Source: JAAYHV01 sp964400515
GTDB taxonomy: Bacteria; Bacillota; Clostridia; Peptostreptococcales; Anaerovoracaceae
Direction: 5' to 3'
Length of the DNA stretch: 64,000 nucleotides
Assembly (NCBI GenBank): GCA_964400515.1
Contig: CAYNTJ010000002.1
Coordinates: 1-64,000, forward strand
This document shows, piece after piece, positions 44,248-52,039 of the stretch. A model generated the notes under the pieces. That model made no database searches, was not told the DNA's origin, and saw nothing but the letters and a program-made list of their open reading frames with translations. Position 1 is the first letter of the stretch. Every line of letters starts with the position of its first letter. Position numbers and translations under genes: made by a program.

Positions 44248-44994
44248 ATGAGTATCGTAAAAAGTGAAAAAAGATCAACTAGACCAATTGGTTTTAAGAT
44301 TAATAAAGATATAACGATAACTTCAACAGGTATCGTAAATATTAATGTACCTTTTATTGTAAATCATGTTGACTTTTTTCCTTCTAGTTTCAAATTAGAA
44401 ATATTCGAAAAGGTTATCTATATAGATCCGGTTATTGTAGATGAAGATGTACCGGCAGATTATATATTGATAACACACGCTCATCAGGACCATTTCTCCA
44501 TGAAAGACATAAAAAAGCTACTTAAAAAGGAGACAATTGTTATTTGTCCTGAACAGGTTTATAAAAAAATATCCAAAGAACTTAAGGGATATAAAATAGT
44601 GAATACAAAGCCCGGGGATAATATGAGTTTTGGAAACATAGCAGTGGAATCTGTAAGCGCATATAACTTAAAATCGGGTTTATTGGTGCCTCATCCAAAG
44701 TCTCATATGAACGTAGGATATATAATTAGCAGTGCCGATATTAAGATATATCATACGGGGGATACAGACTATACTTCTGAAATGCGGAAGCTTAAAAACA
44801 TTGCTTTGGTATTAGCTCCCATAGACGGAGATAATTTGACTATGAACACCGAAAAAGCTGCGGAATTTGTAAATCATATTGAACCTCGCTATGTTATCCC
44901 GATGCATTATAATACTCCAACAGATGAGACAGAAAAATTAAAAAAACTTGTTAATGAAAATATAGAAGTTGTTATTTTGGAAGAAAAGAATTAA
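44248..44994 (+). CDS. Metallo-beta-lactamase-fold hydrolase (UlaG/UPF0173-like)
   Basis: 248 residues. The metal site THAHQDH is near 80-86, with later ligands in YHTGDTDYT near 168 and PMHYNTP near 221. This is a short, single-domain MBL protein of the UlaG/YtkL type; its substrate is not known. The ATG at 44248 lies eight bases after AAGGAG, so the in-frame ATG at 44230 is rejected. It follows the decayed RhuM region and probably starts its own transcript. Confidence 0.88.
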   Translation: MSIVKSEKRSTRPIGFKINKDITITSTGIVNINVPFIVNHVDFFPSSFKLEIFEKVIYIDPVIVDEDVPADYILITHAHQDHFSMKDIKKLLKKETIVICPEQVYKKISKELKGYKIVNTKPGDNMSFGNIAVESVSAYNLKSGLLVPHPKSHMNVGYIISSADIKIYHTGDTDYTSEMRKLKNIALVLAPIDGDNLTMNTEKAAEFVNHIEPRYVIPMHYNTPTDETEKLKKLVNENIEVVILEEKN

Positions 44995-45063
44995 GTGACA
45001 TTGATTAAGGATTATGTTCCTATATATTTGTTCTATATCAACAATATATTAATGTATATTATC

Positions 45064-45091
45064 TTGACTAATATAAGAGGAGGAATATAAT
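45064..45091 (+). promoter_or_regulatory. Candidate promoter for the LapA-like gene
   Basis: TTGACT (45064-45069), 16 bases, TATAAT (45086-45091), 77 bases before the start codon. The rest of the 173-base gap holds no other feature I can support. Confidence 0.55.
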
Positions 45092-45167
45092 ATAAGCAGT
45101 TAAATGATTTTACTGCCCACATAATAATTCAACTTTAAAGTAAAATGATTAAGGAAGGTATAAAGAA

Positions 45168-45542
45168 ATGCAAAAAAGCCAAATTTTATTTATAATAAGT
45201 CTAATCTTTGCGATAATTATTACAATTTTTGCAATTACTAATGCTGAGCCGGTTACAATTAATCTCATTTATCAGGAGGTTATTGCTTCACAAGCCTTGG
45301 TAATATTTGTTTCTGCTGCCATTGGAGCTGTAATAGTATCAATGCTGGGAATAATTAAATACATCAAACTAACCATGGGACTTAAGAAGCTGAAAAAAGA
45401 AAATGAGGCATTAAATATTGAGCTGGATGGCCTAAAGGCTATGAATGAGAAGGAAAAGATGCCGGTTATTAATGAGGAAGATTATGTAGCTCATAACATT
45501 GTGGAAAGTAAAGAGTACGAGGATATTGATATAAAAGAATAG
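45168..45542 (+). CDS. LapA/DUF1049-family membrane protein
   Basis: 124 residues. Two membrane segments (about 5-25 and 41-63) with the family-typical FAITNAEPVTINLIYQEV between them are followed by a charged coiled-coil-like tail (about 70-105). In Gram-negatives the family is linked to lipopolysaccharide assembly; in Firmicutes its role is unknown. AAGGAAGG lies before the ATG. A bidirectional terminator follows. Confidence 0.85.
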   Translation: MQKSQILFIISLIFAIIITIFAITNAEPVTINLIYQEVIASQALVIFVSAAIGAVIVSMLGIIKYIKLTMGLKKLKKENEALNIELDGLKAMNEKEKMPVINEEDYVAHNIVESKEYEDIDIKE

Positions 45543-45583
45543 CTTTTTTCCATTAATATATAAGATTTTGTCATATAATAATT

Positions 45584-45615
45584 AACCCCATCGGTTAAAA
45601 GCCGATGGGGTTTCC
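45584..45615. terminator. Bidirectional terminator between the lapA-like gene and the sigma54 activator
   Basis: AACCCCATCGG / CCGATGGGGTT, a perfect 11-bp stem with a TTAAAAG loop and a trailing T-run, between convergent genes. Confidence 0.88.
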
Positions 45616-47394
45616 TTATAATCCATACTTCTTTAATTTTCTATATAGGGTTGCTAAGCTTATATCAAGAATACCTGCTATTTTTTTCTTGCTTTCCGTT
45701 GTACATCCCTCGCTTTTTAGTAACTTTTCAATTAATAACTTTTCGTTTTCATTTAATTGCCCGGCCTTTAATGAAAAGCTATCCGATAAATCAGGTTCAG
45801 ATCTAACCCAATTTGGCAAAGCTTCATCGCTTATTATACTACAATCAAAGGTGTAATTGATGGCATATTCAATAGCATTTTCCAATTCGCGCACGTTACC
45901 CGGCCAATTATAGCTGCATAATGTTTTTAAAGCGCTTTCTGAGATTCCTTCAATATTTCGGTTTAGTATGGATGCATATTTACCGCATAAAAAGTTAACC
46001 AAAAGAGGTATATCAGTCATACGTTCCCGAAGGGGAGGTATATTAATAGGTATTACATTAAGCCTGTAATACAAATCCTCTCTGAATAGGCCATCTTTGA
46101 TTTTATCATGCAGGTTACTGTTTGTAGCGGCTATTACACGCACATCAACCGGAATTTCCTTGGAAGAACCTATATGAGTGATAATTTTCTCCTGTAATAC
46201 GCGTAATATTTTTACCTGAAGATTTAAAGGCATATCGCCTATTTCGTCAAGAAAAATCGTACCTTCATTGGCCATTTCAAAAAGTCCCGGTTTACCGGAG
46301 GCTTTTGCTCCTGTAAACGCACCGCCTTCATATCCGAATAGTTCGCTTTCTATTAATGTATCTGGTATTGCACCACAATTTACCGTTACAAAGGGCATGG
46401 TGCTCCTTAGGCTGGCATTATGTATTGCCCTGGCAAATAATTCCTTTCCTGTGCCACTTTCTCCAGTTATTAGCACCGTAGATGGGCTTTTTGTTATGGC
46501 GTTGGCTGAATACTTGGCCCTTTTAATCACAGAGCTTTCTCCTATAATATTGGAAAAAGATGTTACATCTTCGGAATTCATTAACCTTGACGCTATACGA
46601 AACAAGCTTTCATCGGTATTAAAGGACTCGACGGCGCCCAATATTGATTCCCCTTGTTTTACCAGGCTTACATTTGTAATTAAATGCATGGTATTGCCAT
46701 TTTTGTCTACGAAATCGATATTTACTTCAGAATAGTTGGTTTCGTTTTTTATGGCTTCATATAGTATTGAATCTGGTATTATGGTTTCAATATGATTTCC
46801 TATAGCTTTATGTTTATCAATTCCTGTCAAATCCTGGGCTGTGTCATTAAAAGAGGTTATAATTCCACCCCTGTTACAGGCAATTATGCCTTCATGCACC
46901 GAAGATATGATTGTAGACAGATATTCGTTAGTCTTACTTAGCTTTTCCTTTGTCTTAGCTTCTTGTATTTTAGAAGCAAGAAGCTCGGCCATTCTACCGG
47001 TAAACTTCATATATGAATAGCTATTTAGTACCAATTGCTGTTTTTCATCGTCGGTAAAGGCAGCTAAACTAATAACTCCATGGCATGCGCCGTCTAACAA
47101 AATGGGGTAGTAAAGACCTGCCTTGTAATCGCACCTGCCTTTTTCTATGCAGTTTTTGCATAAAATATTTTCTCCGGGATCTGTTAATAATAAAGGTCTC
47201 CTTGTTTTAAAGACATTTTTACAAAGTTTTGCATTATCGTCATTCCATTCGGTCTGATTGTCCTGAAAGGTTATGCTGGTGCTGCCTACAACTTCCCAAT
47301 CTTCATCAATTATCTCACTTTCGATATGTAAAGCTGCTGATATGGCTTCGGCAAACTGCTGTACTTCATTTTTAATATCCGATAAATAACTCAT
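45616..47394 (-). CDS. Sigma54-dependent transcriptional activator (GAF-PAS-AAA-Fis)
   Basis: 592 residues. An N-terminal GAF-like sensor (about 1-140) has a cysteine cluster C79-X2-C82-X5-C88. A PAS domain (about 150-260) follows. The AAA+ core has Walker A GESGTGKE near 310, the sigma54-contacting loop GAFTGA near 357 and a Walker B-type FLDEIGDM. A Fis-type helix-turn-helix occupies the last 40 residues. The gene is divergent from the methyltransferase operon, which has a perfect -24/-12 promoter, so it is almost certainly the operon's activator. The signal (a methylamine, redox state or a corrinoid state) is not known. Confidence 0.94.
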   Translation of the reverse strand: MSYLSDIKNEVQQFAEAISAALHIESEIIDEDWEVVGSTSITFQDNQTEWNDDNAKLCKNVFKTRRPLLLTDPGENILCKNCIEKGRCDYKAGLYYPILLDGACHGVISLAAFTDDEKQQLVLNSYSYMKFTGRMAELLASKIQEAKTKEKLSKTNEYLSTIISSVHEGIIACNRGGIITSFNDTAQDLTGIDKHKAIGNHIETIIPDSILYEAIKNETNYSEVNIDFVDKNGNTMHLITNVSLVKQGESILGAVESFNTDESLFRIASRLMNSEDVTSFSNIIGESSVIKRAKYSANAITKSPSTVLITGESGTGKELFARAIHNASLRSTMPFVTVNCGAIPDTLIESELFGYEGGAFTGAKASGKPGLFEMANEGTIFLDEIGDMPLNLQVKILRVLQEKIITHIGSSKEIPVDVRVIAATNSNLHDKIKDGLFREDLYYRLNVIPINIPPLRERMTDIPLLVNFLCGKYASILNRNIEGISESALKTLCSYNWPGNVRELENAIEYAINYTFDCSIISDEALPNWVRSEPDLSDSFSLKAGQLNENEKLLIEKLLKSEGCTTESKKKIAGILDISLATLYRKLKKYGL

Positions 47395-47426
47395 TTGATA
47401 ATCCTTTCCTAAGAGAATATATTAAA

Positions 47427-47455
47427 ATAGTACAATAATTATGAATAGAAAACAA
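47427..47455 (-). promoter_or_regulatory. Sigma-A promoter of the activator gene
   Basis: Read on the minus strand: TTGTTT (47455-47450), 17 bases, TACTAT (47432-47427), about 33 bases before the ATG. A GGAAAGGA ribosome site follows. Confidence 0.6.
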
Positions 47456-47470
47456 GAAAATTCGCAAATT

Positions 47471-47516
47471 AATGAGAAAATTATCAATAATGAGAAAATA
47501 GAAATAGAATGAGAAT
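47471..47516 (+). promoter_or_regulatory. Candidate upstream activator sites (three direct repeats)
   Basis: AATGAGAAAAT occurs at 47471-47481 and 47489-47499, and AATGAGAAT at 47508-47516, spaced 18 and 19 bases apart. They sit 40-85 bases upstream of the -24 element, where enhancer sites for sigma54 activators are found. Confidence 0.45.
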
Positions 47517-47555
47517 TAAGATGCTTGCAAATTAAGGCTTTTAACATAAATATCC

Positions 47556-47571
47556 TTGGCACAAATATTGC
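47556..47571 (+). promoter_or_regulatory. Sigma54 (-24/-12) promoter of the methyltransferase operon
   Basis: TTGGCAC-AAATA-TTGC matches the sigma54 consensus, with GG and GC separated correctly. Transcription should start near 47582, leaving a leader of about 19 bases that contains AAAGGAG before the ATG at 47601. Confidence 0.9.
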
Positions 47572-47600
47572 TTATTAAACAAATGAAAGGAGAATTGGTT

Positions 47601-49001
47601 ATGAGTGAAAAGAAATATTTTACCCGAATGGGTGACGGCAGCGGAGTATATATGACGGAAGATGAAATAAGAAGAGACATCGAAAAAGGCGTTGCTGATG
47701 CAGTAAGAAGAGGTAAGATTGAAAGTCTTACTTTGGATGAAATGGAAAGACTTTATGAAATTGTAATAATGGAAGGCAATGTCGTGGGAGTTAATAGGGG
47801 ACAGGAAGTGGTTTCTACTTCTGATTCCGGTTGTTTTAAGGTTAATTATCAGGCTCATGTTCCAATAGACAGATCAACTGCAGTTTTAGTTAATGAAAGA
47901 ATTTTATGCATGGATTCAGTAGATATAGGGAATATTGACTACAGCTATAAAACTGTAAAACCTATTTTAAATGATGAAGCAAAGGTAATGCAGATTGCCC
48001 AGTCACAATCAGTAATCCCCGTATTATATGGGGGAATGCCTGATTTGGGTAGATACACAAAGCCAGATGGTCCTATGGAGAACTGGTCAGAATTAATTCC
48101 CATGGGGAAAATAAAGGAAGCCATGGAATCTCAAGAAGAGGCCATCGAGCATGCAGTTAAAGATATGTACTATATCGCTAAGGGCATGTATGAAGCAGGG
48201 GCTGATGGTATGAATTTGGATACCAGCGGAGCTTCCGGAGATGCTGACTTCTTAGCAGCTTTATTAGCTACAGAGAGAATTAAAAAAGATATGCCGGCTT
48301 TTGGTATAGAAATAGGTATGGCAGGGGAGTTTGTCCTGGGAATGCATAGTAAATTAAAGTATGACGGCATTAGATTGGCAGGACTTTATCCTCATCAGCA
48401 GGTAAAATTAGCAGAAAAAGCAGGGGCTTCAATATTTGGTCCGGTAGTTAATACTAATAGCAACATGTCATTCCCATGGAACATAGCAAGGGCAGTAACC
48501 TTTATAAAAGCTTGTTCATATATATCTAACATTCCTATCCATGTGAATGTGGGAATGGGAGTTGGTGGTACACCAATGGCTTATGTGCCACCTACAGATG
48601 TAACTTCAAAAGCTGCTAAAGCCATGATTGAAATCGGTAAAGTAGACGGATTGTAGATAGGCTCCGGGGATCCCTTTGGTAATGACGCGACACAATCAAT
48701 AGCTGTATGCATGGGTGGTATACGTAGTGCAGGAGATCTTGTCCTTCGTATGGAACTATCAAAGGGTATGCGTATAAATGAAGCTAAGGAATATGTTGCT
48801 GAAAAACTTGGAGTTAATGTTTTGGAGCTTGGTGATTGCTCAGTGATGCAGGATATCCGCGAGGAGCTGGATATAGGAGTGAGCATGCCTTCACCTAAAG
48901 CTGCTAAAGGTTTGGAAGCTAAATTTAATATAGCTAAAGTACTGGGAATTAAGATAAATTCTGTAGAAAGATTTAAGGAGAAAACGGGTTATGGCATTTA
49001 A
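47601..49001 (+). CDS. mtbB: Dimethylamine methyltransferase MtbB, pyrrolysine-containing
   Basis: 466 residues when the in-frame TAG at 48654-48656 is read as pyrrolysine (residue 352). It moves a methyl group from dimethylamine to a cognate corrinoid protein. The frame continues without a break after TAG as IGSGDPFGNDATQSIAVC. Overall length and TAG position match archaeal MtbB. Family blocks are YMTEDEIRRDIEKGVADA, GADGMNLDTSGASGDADF and KAGASIFGPVVNTNSNMSF. Reading TAG as stop would give only 351 residues. It is first in a sigma54-controlled operon and overlaps mttB by 11 bases. Confidence 0.93.
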
Positions 49002-50445
49002 ATTTAATAATGAAAAAAGAGGCTACCATATACTCAGCGATCAAGGCGTAATTGATATCCACAAGGCTACTATGGAATTAATGAAGGACTATGGGGTTCG
49101 GATATTTGGTGAGGAAGCCAAGGATATATACGAAAAAGCTGGATGCGATGTTGATTATGAAACTCATATGGTAAAATTCCCAACGGAACTAGTAGAATGG
49201 GCTATAGAAAATGCCCCAGGTCAATTCACCATGTATGGTAGAGACCCTAAAGATGATTTCGTATTGGGAAATGGAGAGGTATCATTTACAAGCTTTGGTA
49301 CCGGTCTCGAAATGTATGAACTGGAGACGGGTGAAATAAGGGAGACGACCACTAAAGATCTGGATGATTTTGCACGATTTGTGGATGCAATTCCTGAAAT
49401 AAATGCCTTTACTACAGCTGTAGCAGCTAGGGATGTTCCCGGCAAGCTTAAAGACTTTTACGAGGCTGAATCCATATTTAAAAACACAACAAAGCATGCT
49501 ATTTTAGATGCGGAAAACGGACATAACGCAAGGGCTATCATAGATATGGGAATAGCAATAGCAGGAAGCGAAGAAAAGTTAAGGGAAAGACCGTTCTTTA
49601 CTCTATGCATGTGTCCCAATAGCCCATTGGAAATACATGATGGAGCGTCCCAGGTAATTATTGAAACTGTAAGGGCGGGTTTACCAATTAGTATTTTATC
49701 CATGGGACTTACAGGAGGAACAACCCCGGCTACTCTTTCAGGCACTTTTGTAGTAACTAATGCAGAAATATTAGCAGGTATTGTTTTGGCTCAATTGGTA
49801 AAACCGGGAGCACCATGTATTTACGGAAGTTCGACAACAGTTATGGATATGCGCAAAGCCACATCCCCAGTTGGCGCCCCGGAACATGGAATGTTTGGTG
49901 CTATGGTTGCCCAGGTTGGTGACTATTATGATATAGTTACCAAAGTAGGCGGGACATAGGCTGACAGTAAAGTTATGGACGTACAGCTGGGTCATGAAAA
50001 GACTATTACGGGCTTAATGCCGATTCTTGCAGAAGTGGATTTGGTATATGGTCTTGGTATGATAGACATGGGTATGGCCGTAAGCTTTGAACAATTCTTA
50101 ATGGATGCAGAATTTGTTCGTATGTTTAAACGTGTGGGAAAAACTGTCGTAGTAGATGAAGAATCCCTGGCTTTAGATGTTATAAAAGCTGTGGGGCCTT
50201 CGGGTAATTTTTTAAGTCAAAGACACACTTTAAGACATATGAGAGACGAAATATCCGAAGCAAAATTAATAGATAGACGCATGAGAGAAGCATGGGAAAA
50301 TGATGGGTCTAAGGATATGCCAATGAGAGCCAGGGAACTTGCAATTGAAATCTTAAAGAATCATCAGCCTGCTCCTCTTAGTGATGACGTAAAGACAAAG
50401 CTTAAAGACATTATTACTAGAGAGGAGGCTATATTATGCAAATAG
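48991..50445 (+). CDS. mttB: Trimethylamine methyltransferase MttB, pyrrolysine-containing
   Basis: 484 residues when the in-frame TAG at 49957-49959 is read as pyrrolysine (residue 323). It demethylates trimethylamine to dimethylamine by methylating a corrinoid protein. The TAG lies in KVGGT-Pyl-ADSK, the MttB active-site context, and the reading frame continues for 161 codons (GLGMIDMGMAVSFEQF). Its own stop is also TAG (50443-50445); readthrough would add about 17 residues before a TGA. AAGGAG precedes the ATG, and the next gene overlaps by ten bases. Confidence 0.94.
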
Positions 50446-51818
50446 AAATATCTGTATTTACTGAGGAAGAAAAAAAGCTGGTTCACGAGAAAACAATGAA
50501 AATACTTTCGGAAACGGGGATATTAATAAAGAGTCCAATTGCGTTTAATGCGTTGAAAAAAGCAGGTGCCAAGGTGGATGAAAATAAGAACTATGTTTTT
50601 ATTGATGAATCCATGGTTATGGATGCCATAGAAAAAGCTCCAAAGTCCTTTACTTTAGGCGCCAGAAATGATGTTTATTCATTTGAAATACCGGGTAATG
50701 AAAGCAAACATCTTATGAGTGGCATAACCACCAATATATATGACCCATATACAAGAGAAAGACGTGAATCCACAAAGAATGATGTTGTTAATGTGGGAAG
50801 AATATTCCAGCATACAAAAACCGGAATGGCGTGTTGGACGGGATGTTCTGCTTTGGATGTACCGGAAAAAACCCATTGCTTGCACGAAATGGCAGCTATA
50901 ATATCGGGAACATCTAAGCACGTACAATTTGAATTGAGCAGTCCATATGAATCAAAATATGCCGGGCAAATATTGGAAACTATATTGGAAAGTAAAGAAA
51001 ACGTTGTAAATAGGAAAATTGCATCAGTGCTATATTGCCCCGTATCTCCCTTGACACAGGACAAGAACATGCTAGAAGCTTATATAGCACTAGCTGATTA
51101 TGAGATTCCAATTAACATTTATCCAATGCCTATGATTGGACTAACATCCCCGGCTTCAATATTTTCTACAATATGTCAGATAAATGCTGAGGTTTTGTCC
51201 GCAATAGTTATGTTCCAGGCAATAAAACCCGGTTGGCCAATGATATACGGAGTAGCGTCGGGAGTAGCAGACCCAATCACAGGGGAATATGTAAAAAGCG
51301 GAGAAGCAGCACTAGTTAGTTTAGGTGGAACGGAAATGGCAAGGTTTTACGGACTTCCATGTGCAGTAACCGGAGGCGGTAGCTTTGAAACAATGCCCAC
51401 ATATTTGGGAAGGGCGGATCTCATAGATGGCATAGGAACTACGGACAATGGCATGGCAGTATCCTTGGAAATGATTTTAACGGAAGATGAAATTGCTAGC
51501 AGATGTTTAAGAATTTCTAAAGGAATAAGGATTAACGATGATACCGATTTAACTGAAGATATACAAAAAGAAGGACCTGGAGGCACATATCTTTCTCATA
51601 AATCATCGGTTAAAAACTTTAGAAATCCGAATGAATTATACTATTCTAAAATGTTCCCGGCTAAACTAAGGGGAACTACCTACGAAAAAAGAGACAGTAT
51701 TGAAATTGCCAATAAAAGGGTAAGGGAGATATTAGAAGGTGAGATAGTGGACCGTATGCCTAAAGATATTTCCGAGAAAATAGATGCTATCTGTGCTGAA
51801 GCAGACGAAAATATATAA
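50436..51818 (+). CDS. MttB-superfamily methyltransferase without pyrrolysine
   Basis: 460 residues, homologous over its length to MttB (LSETGILIKSPIAFNALKKA, WPMIYGVASGVADP, DGIGTTDNGMAVSLEM). The region that holds pyrrolysine in MttB reads CAVTGGGSFETM here, with no TAG. Non-pyrrolysine relatives demethylate quaternary amines such as glycine betaine, carnitine or proline betaine, so a quaternary amine is a plausible substrate. Which one cannot be read from sequence. GAGGAGG and the overlap with mttB indicate translational coupling. Confidence 0.88.
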   Translation: MQIEISVFTEEEKKLVHEKTMKILSETGILIKSPIAFNALKKAGAKVDENKNYVFIDESMVMDAIEKAPKSFTLGARNDVYSFEIPGNESKHLMSGITTNIYDPYTRERRESTKNDVVNVGRIFQHTKTGMACWTGCSALDVPEKTHCLHEMAAIISGTSKHVQFELSSPYESKYAGQILETILESKENVVNRKIASVLYCPVSPLTQDKNMLEAYIALADYEIPINIYPMPMIGLTSPASIFSTICQINAEVLSAIVMFQAIKPGWPMIYGVASGVADPITGEYVKSGEAALVSLGGTEMARFYGLPCAVTGGGSFETMPTYLGRADLIDGIGTTDNGMAVSLEMILTEDEIASRCLRISKGIRINDDTDLTEDIQKEGPGGTYLSHKSSVKNFRNPNELYYSKMFPAKLRGTTYEKRDSIEIANKRVREILEGEIVDRMPKDISEKIDAICAEADENI

Positions 51819-51858
51819 GAATAACAATAATGTCAAACCTAACTTAATAAGTATGGCA

Positions 51859-51890
51859 AATAGAGCTTTTAATGGCTCTATTTTGCTTAA
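51859..51890 (+). terminator. Terminator of the methyltransferase operon
   Basis: AATAGAGC / GCTCTATT, an eight-bp stem with an eight-base loop followed by TTGCTT. It lies in a 221-base gap that otherwise holds only the weak promoter region of the next gene; no tRNA-Pyl or corrinoid protein gene is present. Confidence 0.6.
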
Positions 51891-52039
51891 AGGAGATTTT
51901 TAAAAGGCAGATGTATAAAATAGTGCTCATGCCTTAGCCATGTAAACTTAATTAACTAAAATTAATTTTAAAATGCCAAGCAAAGCAAACAAAAAATGTG
52001 TATAATATAAGGGAATAAACGATAAAGGGGTGAACTGCA

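Noticed and set aside
47556..47600. MtbB beginning upstream of 47601
   Set aside because: The extra codons coincide with the sigma54 promoter, and AAAGGAG is placed for the ATG at 47601.
48654..48656. mtbB as a nonsense-mutated pseudogene or two separate genes
   Set aside because: The TAG sits at the family pyrrolysine site, the frame is intact on both sides, and the adjacent mttB shows the same pattern.
49221..49995. Several minus-strand open frames across mttB
   Set aside because: They are shadows of the conserved plus-strand gene, with low-complexity, family-less translations.
51819..52039. Possible pylT or small RNA in the gap after the methyltransferase operon
   Set aside because: No cloverleaf with a CTA anticodon can be drawn; only a weak terminator hairpin and an A/T-rich promoter-like region are visible.
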